Origin: Petrosia ficiformis | Lineage: Eukaryota > Porifera > Demospongiae > Haplosclerida > Petrosiidae | Assembly (NCBI GenBank): GCA_947044365.1 | Contig: OX345636.1 | Span: forward strand, 21,554,548-21,618,547 | Direction of reading: 5' to 3' | DNA: 64,000 nucleotides | Shown: positions 23,968 to 34,255 of the stretch, piece after piece | Layout: every line of letters begins with the position of its first letter | Position numbering within the stretch: the stretch's first letter is position 1 | Made by a program: the position numbers and the translations under genes | The notes under the pieces: model-generated | Databases searched by the model: none | Told to the model about the DNA's origin: nothing | Seen by the model: the letters and a program-made list of their open reading frames with translations, nothing else

Positions 23968-24631
23968 GTAAGACATTTGACACAATGATAAATTTAACAT
24001 ACTGTTACATCATGAGAATATCTGTAATGAATATTTCAAAATATTGCTGTTGTATTATAACCCACTAGGTCATTTCTATGATTGCTTTTTATCTATATAA
24101 TTAAATATTTGTATGTTTGTGTCACATACAATGTATGTGTAACAGTGTTACATATGTAGTTAAGGAAGTTGTGTTATTCCTGATTTGGGGGGGGGGGAGG
24201 TGCAGTAATAAATCTTACATAGATACTGGCTGTTTTAGCTGAAACATTTTCCGCAAGATCAGAACTTTTAAAAAGTAAGAAGAGTAGATAAGCATAATTA
24301 TATAATTTAAACTAGAATAGGATGCTCAGTTTTAGTCAGCCAATGATTGCTGATTGATGACAACATAAAGCAATTATAGGTGTACTTTTTCTCCATATAT
24401 CTTGTTTTAACTGTGAAGTAATTATTACTCTTGAAAGCCCCTAGATGTATGTTGAAGGTATTAACAATATCTGCACATTTGTTTCTATTCTATTAGAACC
24501 ATTTGTTTATGATGTGCTATACAATTAAATTATTTGTTTGAAATTAGTTATTTTATACACATGAGACTTTGTAGAAATCAATTTTTAGGAATGTTATTAC
24601 TACAATTTAACTATTATTTCCTTGTTTATAG

Positions 24632-25033
24632 TGACAACTATTGGATTTAGTCCAATTACATATCAAGAAAGGGATTTGTGACATGGAGAATTGTTGCCAG
24701 TAGCCCAGTACCCAGTGATACTGTTTTACGGATAGATGAAGTGATAGGAGGAACAGCTACAAGTATGTATTATTATTGTAATAAACATAACTTATTATTA
24801 AACTCCATTATTTTATACAGGTGTTATAGATTATGATAGCTTTGATGGTAGTGAAGTCACTATACCAGCAGGAGAAACAGTGGTAGAGTTTAATGTTACA
24901 TTTGTAGATGACAGTTTCTTAGAATCAATTGAAACATTTAGTGGAATGTTGTCAATAGTTTCAGGCAATCCGAGAGTCACAGTTGAAAATAATGCTGATA
25001 CAGCTACAGGGACAATACTTGATGAAGGTGACA
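24632..25033 (+). pseudogene. Receptor exons 10-11: Calx-beta domain 4 (exon 10 frameshifted)
   Basis: 24632-24762 should encode the first half of a Calx-beta domain, but its length is 131 bp, not a multiple of three. The expected frame runs ...FSPITYQE and then hits TGA at 24679-24681, whereas the following GFVTWRIVASSPVPSDTVL is open one frame over. The shift lies around 24672-24676. 24821-25033 is intact (VIDYDSFDGSEVTIPAGETV ... DDSFLESIETFSGML ... TILDEG). The matching region of copy B is not in the window, so it is unknown whether this lesion is shared. Confidence 0.75.
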
Positions 25034-25127
25034 GTATGTTGTTTCCATAATTTTGTGTTTGTAGTTTCAGTTGTTTATGCTTGTTTACTTGTTTACTTGT
25101 TTACTTGTTTTTTGTTATATTTCACAG

Positions 25128-25547
25128 CAATCTCTGTTAGTTTTGATATGGAGTTGTATACAGTTACTGAAGAGTCAGCTGATTTCATTAGTTACTTGGT
25201 AATTAATATAGATGGGCAAACTGAAATAGATTTATTATCTTCTCTGATTATTACATTTACTGATGGAAGTGCAATAAGTAAGTCAATGAATATTCTTATT
25301 TCCTCTATGATGTATTACATTGTATATAATATATCTACAGGGTTATCAGATTACAATGCATTAAGTGGACCATATTCTATATATGTTGGGAACAATACTG
25401 TGAGAATACCATTTACAATTTTATCTGATACTCTGGATGAGGGTGTGAAATCTTTTAATGCTCAATTGAGTATAGATGATTCATTTACTAACAGAATAGT
25501 TTTGGGTGCTATACAAAACGCAAGAGTTGATATATCTGATGATGATG
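25128..25547 (+). CDS. Receptor exons 12-13: Calx-beta domain 5
   Basis: 25128-25277 (ISVSFDMELYTVTEESAD ... IITFTDGSAI) and 25341-25547 (LSDYNALSGPYSIYVGNN, then SDTLDEGVKSFNAQLSI and ARVDISDDDG) are separated by a 63-bp intron. Both are multiples of three with phase-1 borders. The TLDEGVKSF segment carries the acidic motif of the fold, although the usual E-Phe pair is partly changed. Confidence 0.8.
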
Positions 25548-25676
25548 GTATGTTGACATATATAGATATTATAGTTATATTTTATAACAATATTAAAGAA
25601 TAATATTGACTGTTCAAGGTCTATTGTTGAACATTTATAATTTTACATTTACAAGTCTTTATTAATTTTATTTTAG

Positions 25677-26498
25677 ATGTTCAATTTGATATTGATATAC
25701 AGTATCGAGACATTGATGTGTCAGAAAACAATGGAACAGTTACAGTTTGTGTGCGAAGAACAAGTGAGACAACACAAGTATATTCAGTTACTTTGGAAGC
25801 AAAAGAAAACACTATTGGATTGATTGCTGATGGTAAGATGTATTATATGTCACACAACTACTTATATATACTTTGGTGGGAGGAGAGAGGGAGAGGGAAG
25901 ATCTCCCACCCTACAATAATGATGTAGATTAAATTATTAGCTTGTGCAGTATATGCATGAGGGGTTGAGTGATTAGTTCCATCCATCCATCCATCCATCT
26001 CTCTGTCTGTCTGTCAACTCTGAAATTTAGAAAAGTACTTTATAATAGTTCAAACATTTTAAAAATACATCAAACAGCTCAAAATTAGTGGTATAAGAAT
26101 ATATGCACATGTTGCTGAAGCTAATACAGTTCACAGTATTCACACTTCCTCAGTTTTCTTATCAGTTAGAAACTCCACCATTTTTTGGTCAGTCATGTCC
26201 TTCATAATATAATATAGCACATGTTCACAAATCAGTATTGCATGGAGTATATGTTCAAATTCATCTGGTATTGCATATTATGTACATTTTCATTATTTAG
26301 ATCCAGACGATTTCATAGGAGAGATTCAGACATTTAATTTTCCTGCTAATGTTGCCATAGTTTGCCGCTCATTTCAAATAGAGGATGATAACATAGCTCT
26401 AGAAGGAGATGAGGGTTTCAATGTCATGATAACAGCAGTTTCATTAGGAGCAACAATTGGAAATGCTACCAGTGATATTACTATTTTGGATGATGATA
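25677..26498 (+). CDS. Receptor exons 14-15: Calx-beta domain 6
   Basis: 25677-25832 encodes VQFDIDIQYRDIDVSENNG, then VTVCVRRTSETTQVYSVTL. 26301-26498 encodes DDFIGEIQTFNFPANVA, then DDNIALEGDEGFNVMITAV and SDITILDDD. Both are in phase. Cysteines appear in the first strand half (VTVCVR) and in AIVCRSF, a pattern not seen in domains 1-5 but repeated in domain 7. The intron contains a short (CCAT)n/(CTGT)n tract near 25978-26015. Confidence 0.8.
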
Positions 26499-27034
26499 GT
26501 CAGTTACAAATTTGGTATATCTCATTGTATAAATAACATTTGTGAAAACTACTATAGTCATTTCGGGTGTCTATCTGATTCTCGCAGTTATCATTTTAAT
26601 GTTCATCTGTCCATAATTTACACATTGTATATGTATAATGTATGTTCTCTTCATTTTTTAAAGTGGTATGTGTCTGCTTTTTACCGGATGGTTCCATGTT
26701 TGAAGTTGAGATTTTATTTTCTATTACAAAGATAATTAATTATACAGTTCTGGATTTTCTAATTGGTCTTACCTCAGAGTGGGTTTAATAAAGTTTGAAT
26801 GTTTTTGGATTAATGGATTTTGTGAAGTCAGTTTACCATATTAACAACTAAACAGGGAGGGAAGAAGATTGGTTTGGAAACACATGAGAAAGAATCTTCT
26901 CAGCGATGAGTATAATTATAATAATAATGATTATAGTGGATTATTTATTTATGATGATAGTAAGAGATAACACCAACATAATAATATGCTAATAATTATG
27001 CATTATTATTACTATAATATTATATTGCATTTAG

Positions 27035-27557
27035 AACCACAAATCAGAGGTAATAATAGAGAAATATTTGAAAACAGAAGTCCAGTTCGTGTGTGTGTTG
27101 ATTTAAGGGGAACTACACAGAGTACAAGCCAAAATTTAACAATCACATTTACTCCTCAATTGAAACCTTCAGCAACAAACCAAGCAACACGTAAGAATAT
27201 GAAATTGTATTTTATAATTTTATAAACATTGAGTTTAGCTCCTTTATTCCTCACCACCATCTAATTACATCTCTCACTTCATAGTAGAATAGATAATGAA
27301 TATATAGCTATTTAATTAGTTTTGTTTGGTTAAAATTCCATTTTTCATTTCAGCTGATGAAGATTTTGATAGTACAATGTTCACAGAGGTAATACAACCT
27401 GGACAAACAGAAGTTTGTGTGGATATTATTATTGAAAATGACAGAGTAGAAGAAGGAGATGAAGAATTCTGTGTACAATTAAGTTCAGATAATAATGATA
27501 TTGATTTTGGAAGTGAACCATGTCATATTTGTGTCACTATAATGGATCTAGAAGAAG
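27035..27557 (+). CDS. Receptor exons 16-17: Calx-beta domain 7
   Basis: 27035-27190 encodes RGNNREIFENRSPVRVCVDL, and 27354-27557 encodes DEDFDSTMFTEVIQPGQTEV, then ENDRVEEGDEEFCVQLSS and HICVTIMD. The D-x3-E-x-GDEEF calcium motif is well preserved here. There are several cysteines (VCVDL, VCVDI, FCVQL, PCHICV), suggesting disulfides in the membrane-proximal domain. The final donor, GTTATG, is weak compared with the others. Confidence 0.8.
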
Positions 27558-28051
27558 GTTATGAGTCTACTGTGTAGTAATCATATACATTATAAAGTGT
27601 ACATCTATACATGGAAATTGATATAATTTTTGTAGGGAATTTAGCTCCTCTGTGAAGTTGCCTGAAGATTGTATATTTTGGGTCCTATGCTAGCCTCCTA
27701 TGTTAGTACTATTCTGACTTTGTTTGCATACTTTTTCGGTTTTGCCATCCCTAAAATCATACACTACGTAATCTGTATGCTACTATTTGGTCCTAAGGAT
27801 AGACATTGTTGAATAACAAAAGTAGGATTTGTCAATTTCATGTTATATATACCATCTGTAGTAAAAAAAACCACACACTGATTTTATACACATCCACTTG
27901 AATAAAATATCACTTCTCATCCTAACTCGGTATATCATGAAAAGATCCTTTCTGTGATCATTAATACATTGGATATGTTTAAATGTTCTGTATTCTATTT
28001 TGTTAGCTCAGCAAACCCAATGGTAAAATGTTTCATCTTTTCTTTTTACAG

Positions 28052-28404
28052 TGCTTCCAAGCTCTACACCGGAATCAAAACAAAGTAGCAATCTTCTTTT
28101 ATTTATCATGATCAGTGTCAGTATAGCTGGTGTGATTCTGCTTTTGATTACTATAGTTATATGTATTACGGTGTATAAACTATATAAAATCATATACAAA
28201 GAAAGACATTTGCCTGCAGTAAATACAGTGGAACTATCTCAGAATGAATGTTATGGTCAACTATCTCAGAATGAATGTTATGGTCCTGGTACTGCTGGGA
28301 ATGTAGCATATAATGCTACTATTAATAGATATGAAAACCCTCCATCTCCTGTGATTTATGAAGATATTAATCTTGAAAAGGATTATGAGCAGACTAAAAT
28401 GTAA
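28052..28404 (+). CDS. Receptor exon 18: transmembrane helix and tyrosine tail
   Basis: A short linker (LPSSTPESKQSS) precedes a hydrophobic helix of about 28 residues (LLLFIMISVSIAGVILLLIT and onward), then a basic stop-transfer (YKLYKIIYKERH) and a tail of about 65 residues ending DYEQTKM. The tail carries several tyrosines. NECYG occurs twice because of a 27-bp exact tandem repeat around 28230-28284. VAYNAT, RYENPP and VIYEDI follow. VIYEDI fits the ITIM-like pattern V-x-Y-x-x-I. Signalling through SH2/PTB proteins is an inference from these motifs. Confidence 0.82.
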
Positions 28405-28650
28405 TATAAAATAATAATACATTACTTTTGCTTAATCAATGTCAGTTAGTTTATAGTTATACAGCTAACACATGTGATAGTGAAACAATAATACTATGAT
28501 TATACATAACATAGCAGGTTTTGTTAATGCCCTTTATAATGAAATGTCTTCATGTTATTACAATTTCAATATAAACATTAGGACACCACAATTATACATA
28601 ACATATTGTGGATGAAATATAACGTTAACAAGATATATAGAGAAAAAAGT

Positions 28651-28890
28651 ATCCCTATGACTGCTTTGCAGTGTCCAGCATTCAGTAATCATAGCTGATT
28701 TTATTATACCTGAAACACAACAGCCTATTATAGTTATTATTTGCATTGATTTTCTCGTAAATGACCTTGTAGGAATATATTTCAGGTAGAATAGATAGCT
28801 ATCACTTTCAGTTTCTGCGTAAGCTAAGCAGCTTTCTTTCTGCGCGTACGCCTATGAGGCCACGCCCATTAACTGATCGAGCGGTGTCAT
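28651..28890. mobile_element. Truncated CCCTATGATTGC TIR element
   Basis: The left terminus is ATCCCTATGACTGCTTT at 28651-28667, followed by GTGTCCAGCATTC, CCTTGTAGGAATATATTTCAGG and GGCCACGCCCATTAACTG, all shared with 29351-29774. The right terminus is missing after about 28890. Confidence 0.65.
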
Positions 28891-29017
28891 AAAATTTTAG
28901 GGACCATGAATATGGGGATCCTGGGTCCCTAATGTTGTTGGGACAACCTCGTGTAAATAAGGGATCCCCCAGCGGCGTAGTGGAAGACTCTGCTAATGGT
29001 GACGGTCAACTAAATAG

Positions 29018-32000
29018 AGGACTTTGATGGTGACAACTGTGATGGTCGATTTGCTTTAACCATTCATAGTTACCTGGATTGCAGAGTTTATCCCAAAGAT
29101 TTTTCGAAATCAGACAAATTGGCACTTCGTAAAAAAGCCAAGTACTTTTGTACTAAGGGTGCTGACCTATACTATGTTGGTGGTTCTTCAAGTAAGTTTA
29201 CAGTGTTAGTTTTCAAAGGTATATGTAGTAATACTTGTAACTTCAAATGTGCATAAAATTAAATTAATATATTGTGAAATTGTAAAAAATGGAAGTTGCA
29301 TAATAAACAACCAAATCACAGAATAACAAGTGTATATAGAGAAAAAAAATATCCCTATGATTGCTTTACAAATTTAAGTAAAGATAAACATATCTCTATG
29401 ACTGCTTTGTGGTGTCCAGCATTCGGTAATCATGGCTGACTTTATCAAGCATGAAAGACAACAGCTTATTATTTTGATTATCTACTCTCCTGACCTTTCA
29501 AAGGACCTTGTAGAACTTTAGGAATATATTTCAGGCAGAATAGCTAGCTATTAGTTCCAGTTTCTACATAAGCTACACAGATTTCTTTCTGCTGCTGTGT
29601 AGAGCTTGATCAATGATCGCGCGTTCTTTTACGCGCCACGCCCATTAATTGACCAAGCCCCCGGGAATGATGTAACTTCCTTAACTACGTATACAACGCA
29701 TGCTCGCGTAAGTGGACACAAGAAAATATATATATAAACATACATCGAACCCGTGGGAAAGCAATCATAGGGATGGCCCTGCGGGCCATAAAAACAGTTA
29801 TATATCTGAATAAAAAATACTACTTTGTTTGCCTAACACTATAGAGAGAGATGATAAAAATGCAAAGACAGAGAAGTTGGTTATTGATGACTTGGGCCAA
29901 CGACGTATTATTGCCAGAGTGCATGATAGCGGCCACTTAGGAATCAACAGGTCACTTGACATGGTAGCTTCAAAGTATTACTGGCCAGGATTATCTAAAG
30001 ATGTCAAACTTTATGTACATTGTTTGTGTGACTATTATATTATACTGTAGGCAGGGAGTTGTTGTTATGTAAAGAGGATAGGTTTTAAGTGTTTATTTTG
30101 GTTTTTGTTGGTATTGATTGCTTGTGAAGCCACAAGTTTGCAGCCTAAAATTAATTTTCTTGTCTAAATATTATATAACCTCAGGGGACTGCATCCTATC
30201 CCTGTAAAACCAAAAATCTGGAGTCAAGTTGGTATGGACCTTGTTGGTCCCCTGCCTGAAACTCCACGTGGGAACAAGTATATTGCCACATTAACAGGAT
30301 ATTTTTCGAAGTGTGCTGAGGCTGCTCCCTTGCAAAATAAATCAGCACTTGGTCTGGCCAAATTCATCTACTCCGTAAGTGAATTGTGTATGACAGTTCA
30401 TATACGTACATTTATATCCTGCACAGAAAGCCTAGCATGCATGAATATAATATATATAGTATTCTGTATAGGTCATATGTAGGATGGGTTGTCCTGAGAC
30501 ACTTATCACAGACCAAGGTCGTGAGTTTGTGAATGAACTATCATCAGCACTCTACACTTTTACCAACACAGAACATCATATTACAAGTGCTTACCACCCT
30601 CAGGTTATTTACCACGATTCAAATGAGATTCTAGCTAAATTATAATAATAATTATTTAATTTACCTAACTTTGCAGACTAATGGTCTCACTGAGTGATTC
30701 AACCAGACACTTTCATGGTGTCTTACAAAGATTGTCAATGAATCTCAAACTGACTGGGATGAGAAGATCGATACAGTACTGATGGCGTACAGGTCTTCGC
30801 AACAATCGTCAACAACATATTCCCCTTATTTTATGAGGTTTCAACAGAGAATGCGTCTCCCAATTGATAGCGACATTATGCCAATTGATCAACTGCGAGG
30901 AGATGATACAACTAGTATTGACCAAGAGATAGACCAGCTAATGGATGTGCGAAGCAAAGTATTTAAATCAGCCGAACTAAACATTCTCTCTGCGCAGAAA
31001 TCACAGAAAGAGACTTATGACAGGAAACACGAGGTGCAAGTGCTATCAGAAGGAACAAAAATTCTTTTAGAGAATACTTATCAGAAACAGAGGAAAGGTG
31101 GCAAAATGGAACCACTGGGGTTAGGATCATTCTGTATCAACAGATGTTTAGGGAAAGGTTTGTATGAGTTGAAAAACGTGAATGGGGAAGTCATGAAAAA
31201 GAAGGCCAATATCAATCGCTTAAAATTGTACAAACGAAAACAAAAAACATTTCCTCCACACTACCAGGAAATGAACCTTCAGTAAGCAACGACTCTCCTC
31301 TGACAACCCATCTTCAAATGGACGTACCACCAGTAAACGACAGTCTCATAACAAATACCACCTTAACACTTATAGACAAGTTGGAGAGCTTATTGTTTGA
31401 CAGCAGTTTGATGTCCTTGTGGAGAACAGGAGCATTTGAGGAGCTTTATATGCCTGAGGAAGACATTGATGTTGATGTAAGTTTGCATGTGTAGTATAAT
31501 TAAGTTTTCATCTATTATTAAACTATCATTAATTATTATGTTGTCAACAAAAATGCCAATAATATTTATAACTTAAGTGTTCAAATTTTATTTTTCAGCT
31601 TACTTACCTTTATAAAGAAAACGATCACCATGCCCTCAGCAAGGATGTTGATGTTGCCATTTGGCAAGACTATAGAGCGTACAAGGGTCTAGATCCAGTT
31701 GTGGATGCAACTGCCTTTATCGTAATTAATAACCAGCAACATGACGAATTTGATGAGTTCAAGAAAACAGAGATTATGTCATACATCAGCTACCTCAAAA
31801 TGAATGAAATTCTACAGCTTTATCTCCAACATAGACCACACCTAGTAGCATCAGTTATAGCAAGATACGAACAAACTTACCTTCAGCTTTCGAGTACACA
31901 AGTTGATGAGCTATGCAAATGGGTGTACAAACTGAGGGACCAATTTGTAGCCAAAGGAGCAGAAGTGTTCAAAGCTGAGGTAGAAGAAGTAAAGCAGGTA

Positions 32001-32470
32001 CATAATTTATTTATAGCAATTATGCAATACAGAATGATGAACCTCAAGCCACAGCTTTAACCTCATTAAAAGATAAAGTTTGTTGACTTGGCAAAAAAAG
32101 TATGTAAAGTTTGAAATATTTATAATTGTTTTATGTAAACAATGACGTACTAAACACCATGTAGACTCTCAAAAGAACAGAGTGAAAGTAAAAAGAAGCA
32201 GTGTTGTGTATTAAGGAAGTGCCAGGCTAGTTCTACATATCCACTACCATCCCTTAATCATACAATTCCATCCTCGTTCATGGTTTTAACCCAGGAAACA
32301 CCACCTACATCAAGTTTGTCAAGCGTGCTGTAAAGAAATAAAAGCAGATGGTAATTGCTTTTTCCGTGCAGTATCTTTCCTCATAGCTGGTTCTGAGAAC
32401 TACCATCTTGAGATTCGCAATTTGATTATTCAATTTGAAGAGATGAACCGAGGGATATTTGAAACCTACC
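29018..32470 (+). pseudogene. Ty3/gypsy-type integrase-OTU gene, intron-containing, decayed
   Basis: Exon-like blocks: 29018-29190 (YLDCRVYPKDFSKSDKLALR), 29845-about 30025 (integrase zinc-binding region: HDSGHLGINR ... YYWPGLSKDVKLYVHCLC), 30185-30374 (core start, VGMDLVGPLPETPRGNKYIA), 30483-30603 (ETLITDQGREFVNEL ... SAYHPQ), 30677-31280 (TNGLTE, then a stop, then FNQTL and a chromo-like tail), about 31290-31475, 31600-31996 and about 32290-32470 (KADGNCFFRAVSFL, an OTU cysteine-protease signature with D-G-N-C). Splice sites GTAAGT/AG flank most blocks. Integrase joins DNA ends, and OTU proteases remove ubiquitin. A TGA at 30694-30696 interrupts the core just after its Glu, and a frameshift lies near 31245. 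The structure suggests a host-type gene that later decayed. Confidence 0.72.
29351..29774. mobile_element. Complete CCCTATGATTGC TIR element inside an integrase-gene intron
   Basis: The 17-bp perfect terminal inverted repeats are ATCCCTATGATTGCTTT at 29351-29367 and the exact inverse at 29758-29774. The 424-bp element contains a second, nearly identical left end near 29391 (ATCTCTATGACTGCTTT), suggesting a nested or rearranged copy. Its interior holds GCCACGCCCATTAATTGACC. It sits wholly in the intron 29191-29844 of the integrase-OTU gene. Confidence 0.75.
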
Positions 32471-33975
32471 TCCAGGAGCTTTCTCTCCTTGTATGACTCT
32501 TGAACGATATGGTAATGGTGCATTGTAATGGTAGATAGTCTTCTCTACATGTCCCTTATCCTCTCTCCAGTTGAGTAGTCGAATGGTAATCTTACTATCG
32601 AAAGGCCATTTTAAGCTCTCGTCATTTTCACATTTCATGAGATGAACACTAACACCTACATGTGTACCTGTACCAGTACTGTAACCTTTAGCATGTACTA
32701 CTAATGCAAGTTTGTATCCATGTGGTCCGGTATAGAATGGGGTACTTCTCCATGTATCACCCACTCTCTTGTGTTCACTAAAGTTGTACATAGTGAGAGA
32801 ATACGGAGGAAGGAGATAAGGGAACTCAGTTACAGATATAGGAATATACCAACTAGGTACATTTTGACCTGTAATATAATAAATTAATAAGGATAAAGTA
32901 TACTGCATATAATTTATGATATCAAGTGTATCCTCCAAAGAGAATATATATTATTAGTGACTGGATATACTATACTAGCATAATTACTAATAATAAAGTA
33001 TACTTCATATAGCTCATGCATAATACATCATTTGATAGTAAATTTGTTTGTGTTTATATTTTCTGTTCAATACTCTACAAGATAAGAATCATGAAAACAA
33101 TCATCATCTAGTTGATTTGACTTTTTTAGTTCATGAAATTATCACTACATAATTTATTATCTCTATAGATATCCAGGTACACTGATAATTTGATAATGAT
33201 GTTAGCTGCTAATGTCACTATACATACAGTAGCTACAAAAACGTCATCCTTGTAATTTTCATTGAAGAATGTGACAGAGTTTCCAGAGGACTGATAGACA
33301 TGCAGCAAGTGTAAGAATACAATGCAGGTGATGTTATTTCCCAAAACATATCAGTATTAGTATATCAATATGTGCATCCAGGTTGGCTTATTTGCTATTT
33401 ATAACAGGGTTCATAAATGTTTGAATGTGTTATGAGTAGATGTCTAGTAAATGAATAAGCATGTTCAGATTATTAGAAATGTAATAAATCTAGTTGTTAA
33501 TGTCTGCAACACTGTTAGGATAAAAACTGTGGAATATGACTCACAATGATTAGTCATGATTGTCTTGTACAATGTCAGCCCCAGGTTTACATCACTGGGT
33601 ATCTGGTCTTCATTCATCAGGGAAGTGCATTAATAGGAAATATGAAGTATAACAACCATGTTCTACTCTAGCTATGGAAAACTACATTTCCAGCGAGCCT
33701 TAAAGTTCCTTGCTTGCTTCTTAATCTTGGGAACAGACTTACCAACTCCAATGTCACAATAATTATCTGAAATTTTTTGAATCTTGGCTCCAGACAATAA
33801 GCCATAGGTACACGTGTGAACCACATTAATATCTAATTATCCGTAAGTGAAAATCTGAAATTATACAGTGGAATAATAACTATGAGACTCCACCAGGAAC
33901 CTTCTTTTCGCAGTTATCTCAGGTAAATACTAAAGCATTAGGAGACGCCTAGACGCCCTCTGACGCAAATATGGT

Positions 33976-33977
33976 GT

Positions 33978-34030
<53 letters not shown>

Positions 34031-34046
34031 ATATATATATATATAT
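33976..34046. repeat. (TA)n microsatellite
   Basis: About 35 TA units with a single GTG interruption, directly before the predicted LTR. Confidence 0.9.
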
Positions 34047-34048
34047 AC

Positions 34049-34237
34049 TGTAGTGTTTGACATATTGTTGTAGTATCTTGTACATGTCTATCCGATTATT
34101 ATTGTCTTTGTAATGTATGTTGTTTACTAAGATAGACGGCTATTCTACATTTAGTATATTTAGCTAGCAGTAAGTATAAATACGAAATAATTTTGTTTAT
34201 AAAGATCTTTTTAAAGAGTTAAGTGAATAATACCACA
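34049..34237 (+). repeat. Putative 5' LTR of a Ty3/gypsy element
   Basis: A 189-bp segment beginning TGTAGTG and ending TACCACA (TG...CA ends), directly followed by a candidate primer-binding site. No second LTR is found downstream, so the left boundary rests on the TG/CA rule and position only. Confidence 0.45.
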
Positions 34238-34255
34238 TGGTGGCAGAGGTGTGCT
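34238..34255 (+). promoter_or_regulatory. Putative tRNA primer-binding site
   Basis: TGGTGGCAGAGGTGTGCT immediately follows the LTR. It begins with TGG, the complement of a tRNA CCA end, and lies just before gag. The matching tRNA was not identified. Confidence 0.45.

Larger units (their letters stand above)
1..24163. repeat. Segmental duplication, copy A
   Basis: Bases from position 1 align base for base with 41293 onward, and the match continues with small indels through the Gag-like remnant, GPCR fragment, UBR boxes, MITE cluster and receptor exons 1-5, then resumes for exons 8-9. By eye, receptor exon 2 differs at about 10 sites in 1177 bp. The last shared bases are a TTAA at 24160-24163. 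Beyond it copy A continues with the receptor gene, while copy B carries a TTAA-type transposon. The left edge of the duplication is not visible because the match starts at base 1. Copy A alone holds 15331-22560 (receptor exons 6 and 7); copy B has a different repeat there. Confidence 0.95.
10602..28404 (+). pseudogene. IgGFc-binding/Calx-beta transmembrane receptor gene, copy A (18 exons, two lesions)
   Basis: Exons: 10602-10692, 12208-13384, 14005-14136, 14497-14526, 14597-14806, 19060-19206, 20609-20809, 22677-22811, 23761-23967, 24632-24762, 24821-25033, 25128-25277, 25341-25547, 25677-25832, 26301-26498, 27035-27190, 27354-27557, 28052-28404. Every junction is GT/AG and phase 1. The order is signal peptide, IgGFc-binding N-terminal domain, seven Calx-beta domains, one TM helix and a Tyr-rich cytoplasmic tail; the intact product would be about 1,440 residues. 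Calx-beta domains bind calcium in exchangers, integrin beta-4 and sponge aggregation factors, so adhesion or recognition at the cell surface is the likely role (inference). Two lesions break this copy: a 230-bp deletion in exon 2 (stop at 12471-12473) and a frameshift in exon 10. The other exons are open and in phase. An error in assembly or sequencing at the lesions is possible. Confidence 0.85.

Noticed and set aside
33126..33344. Minus-strand 72-codon hydrophobic frame
   Set aside because: It lies in the TRAF-like intron with no splice support and looks like chance in AT-rich DNA.
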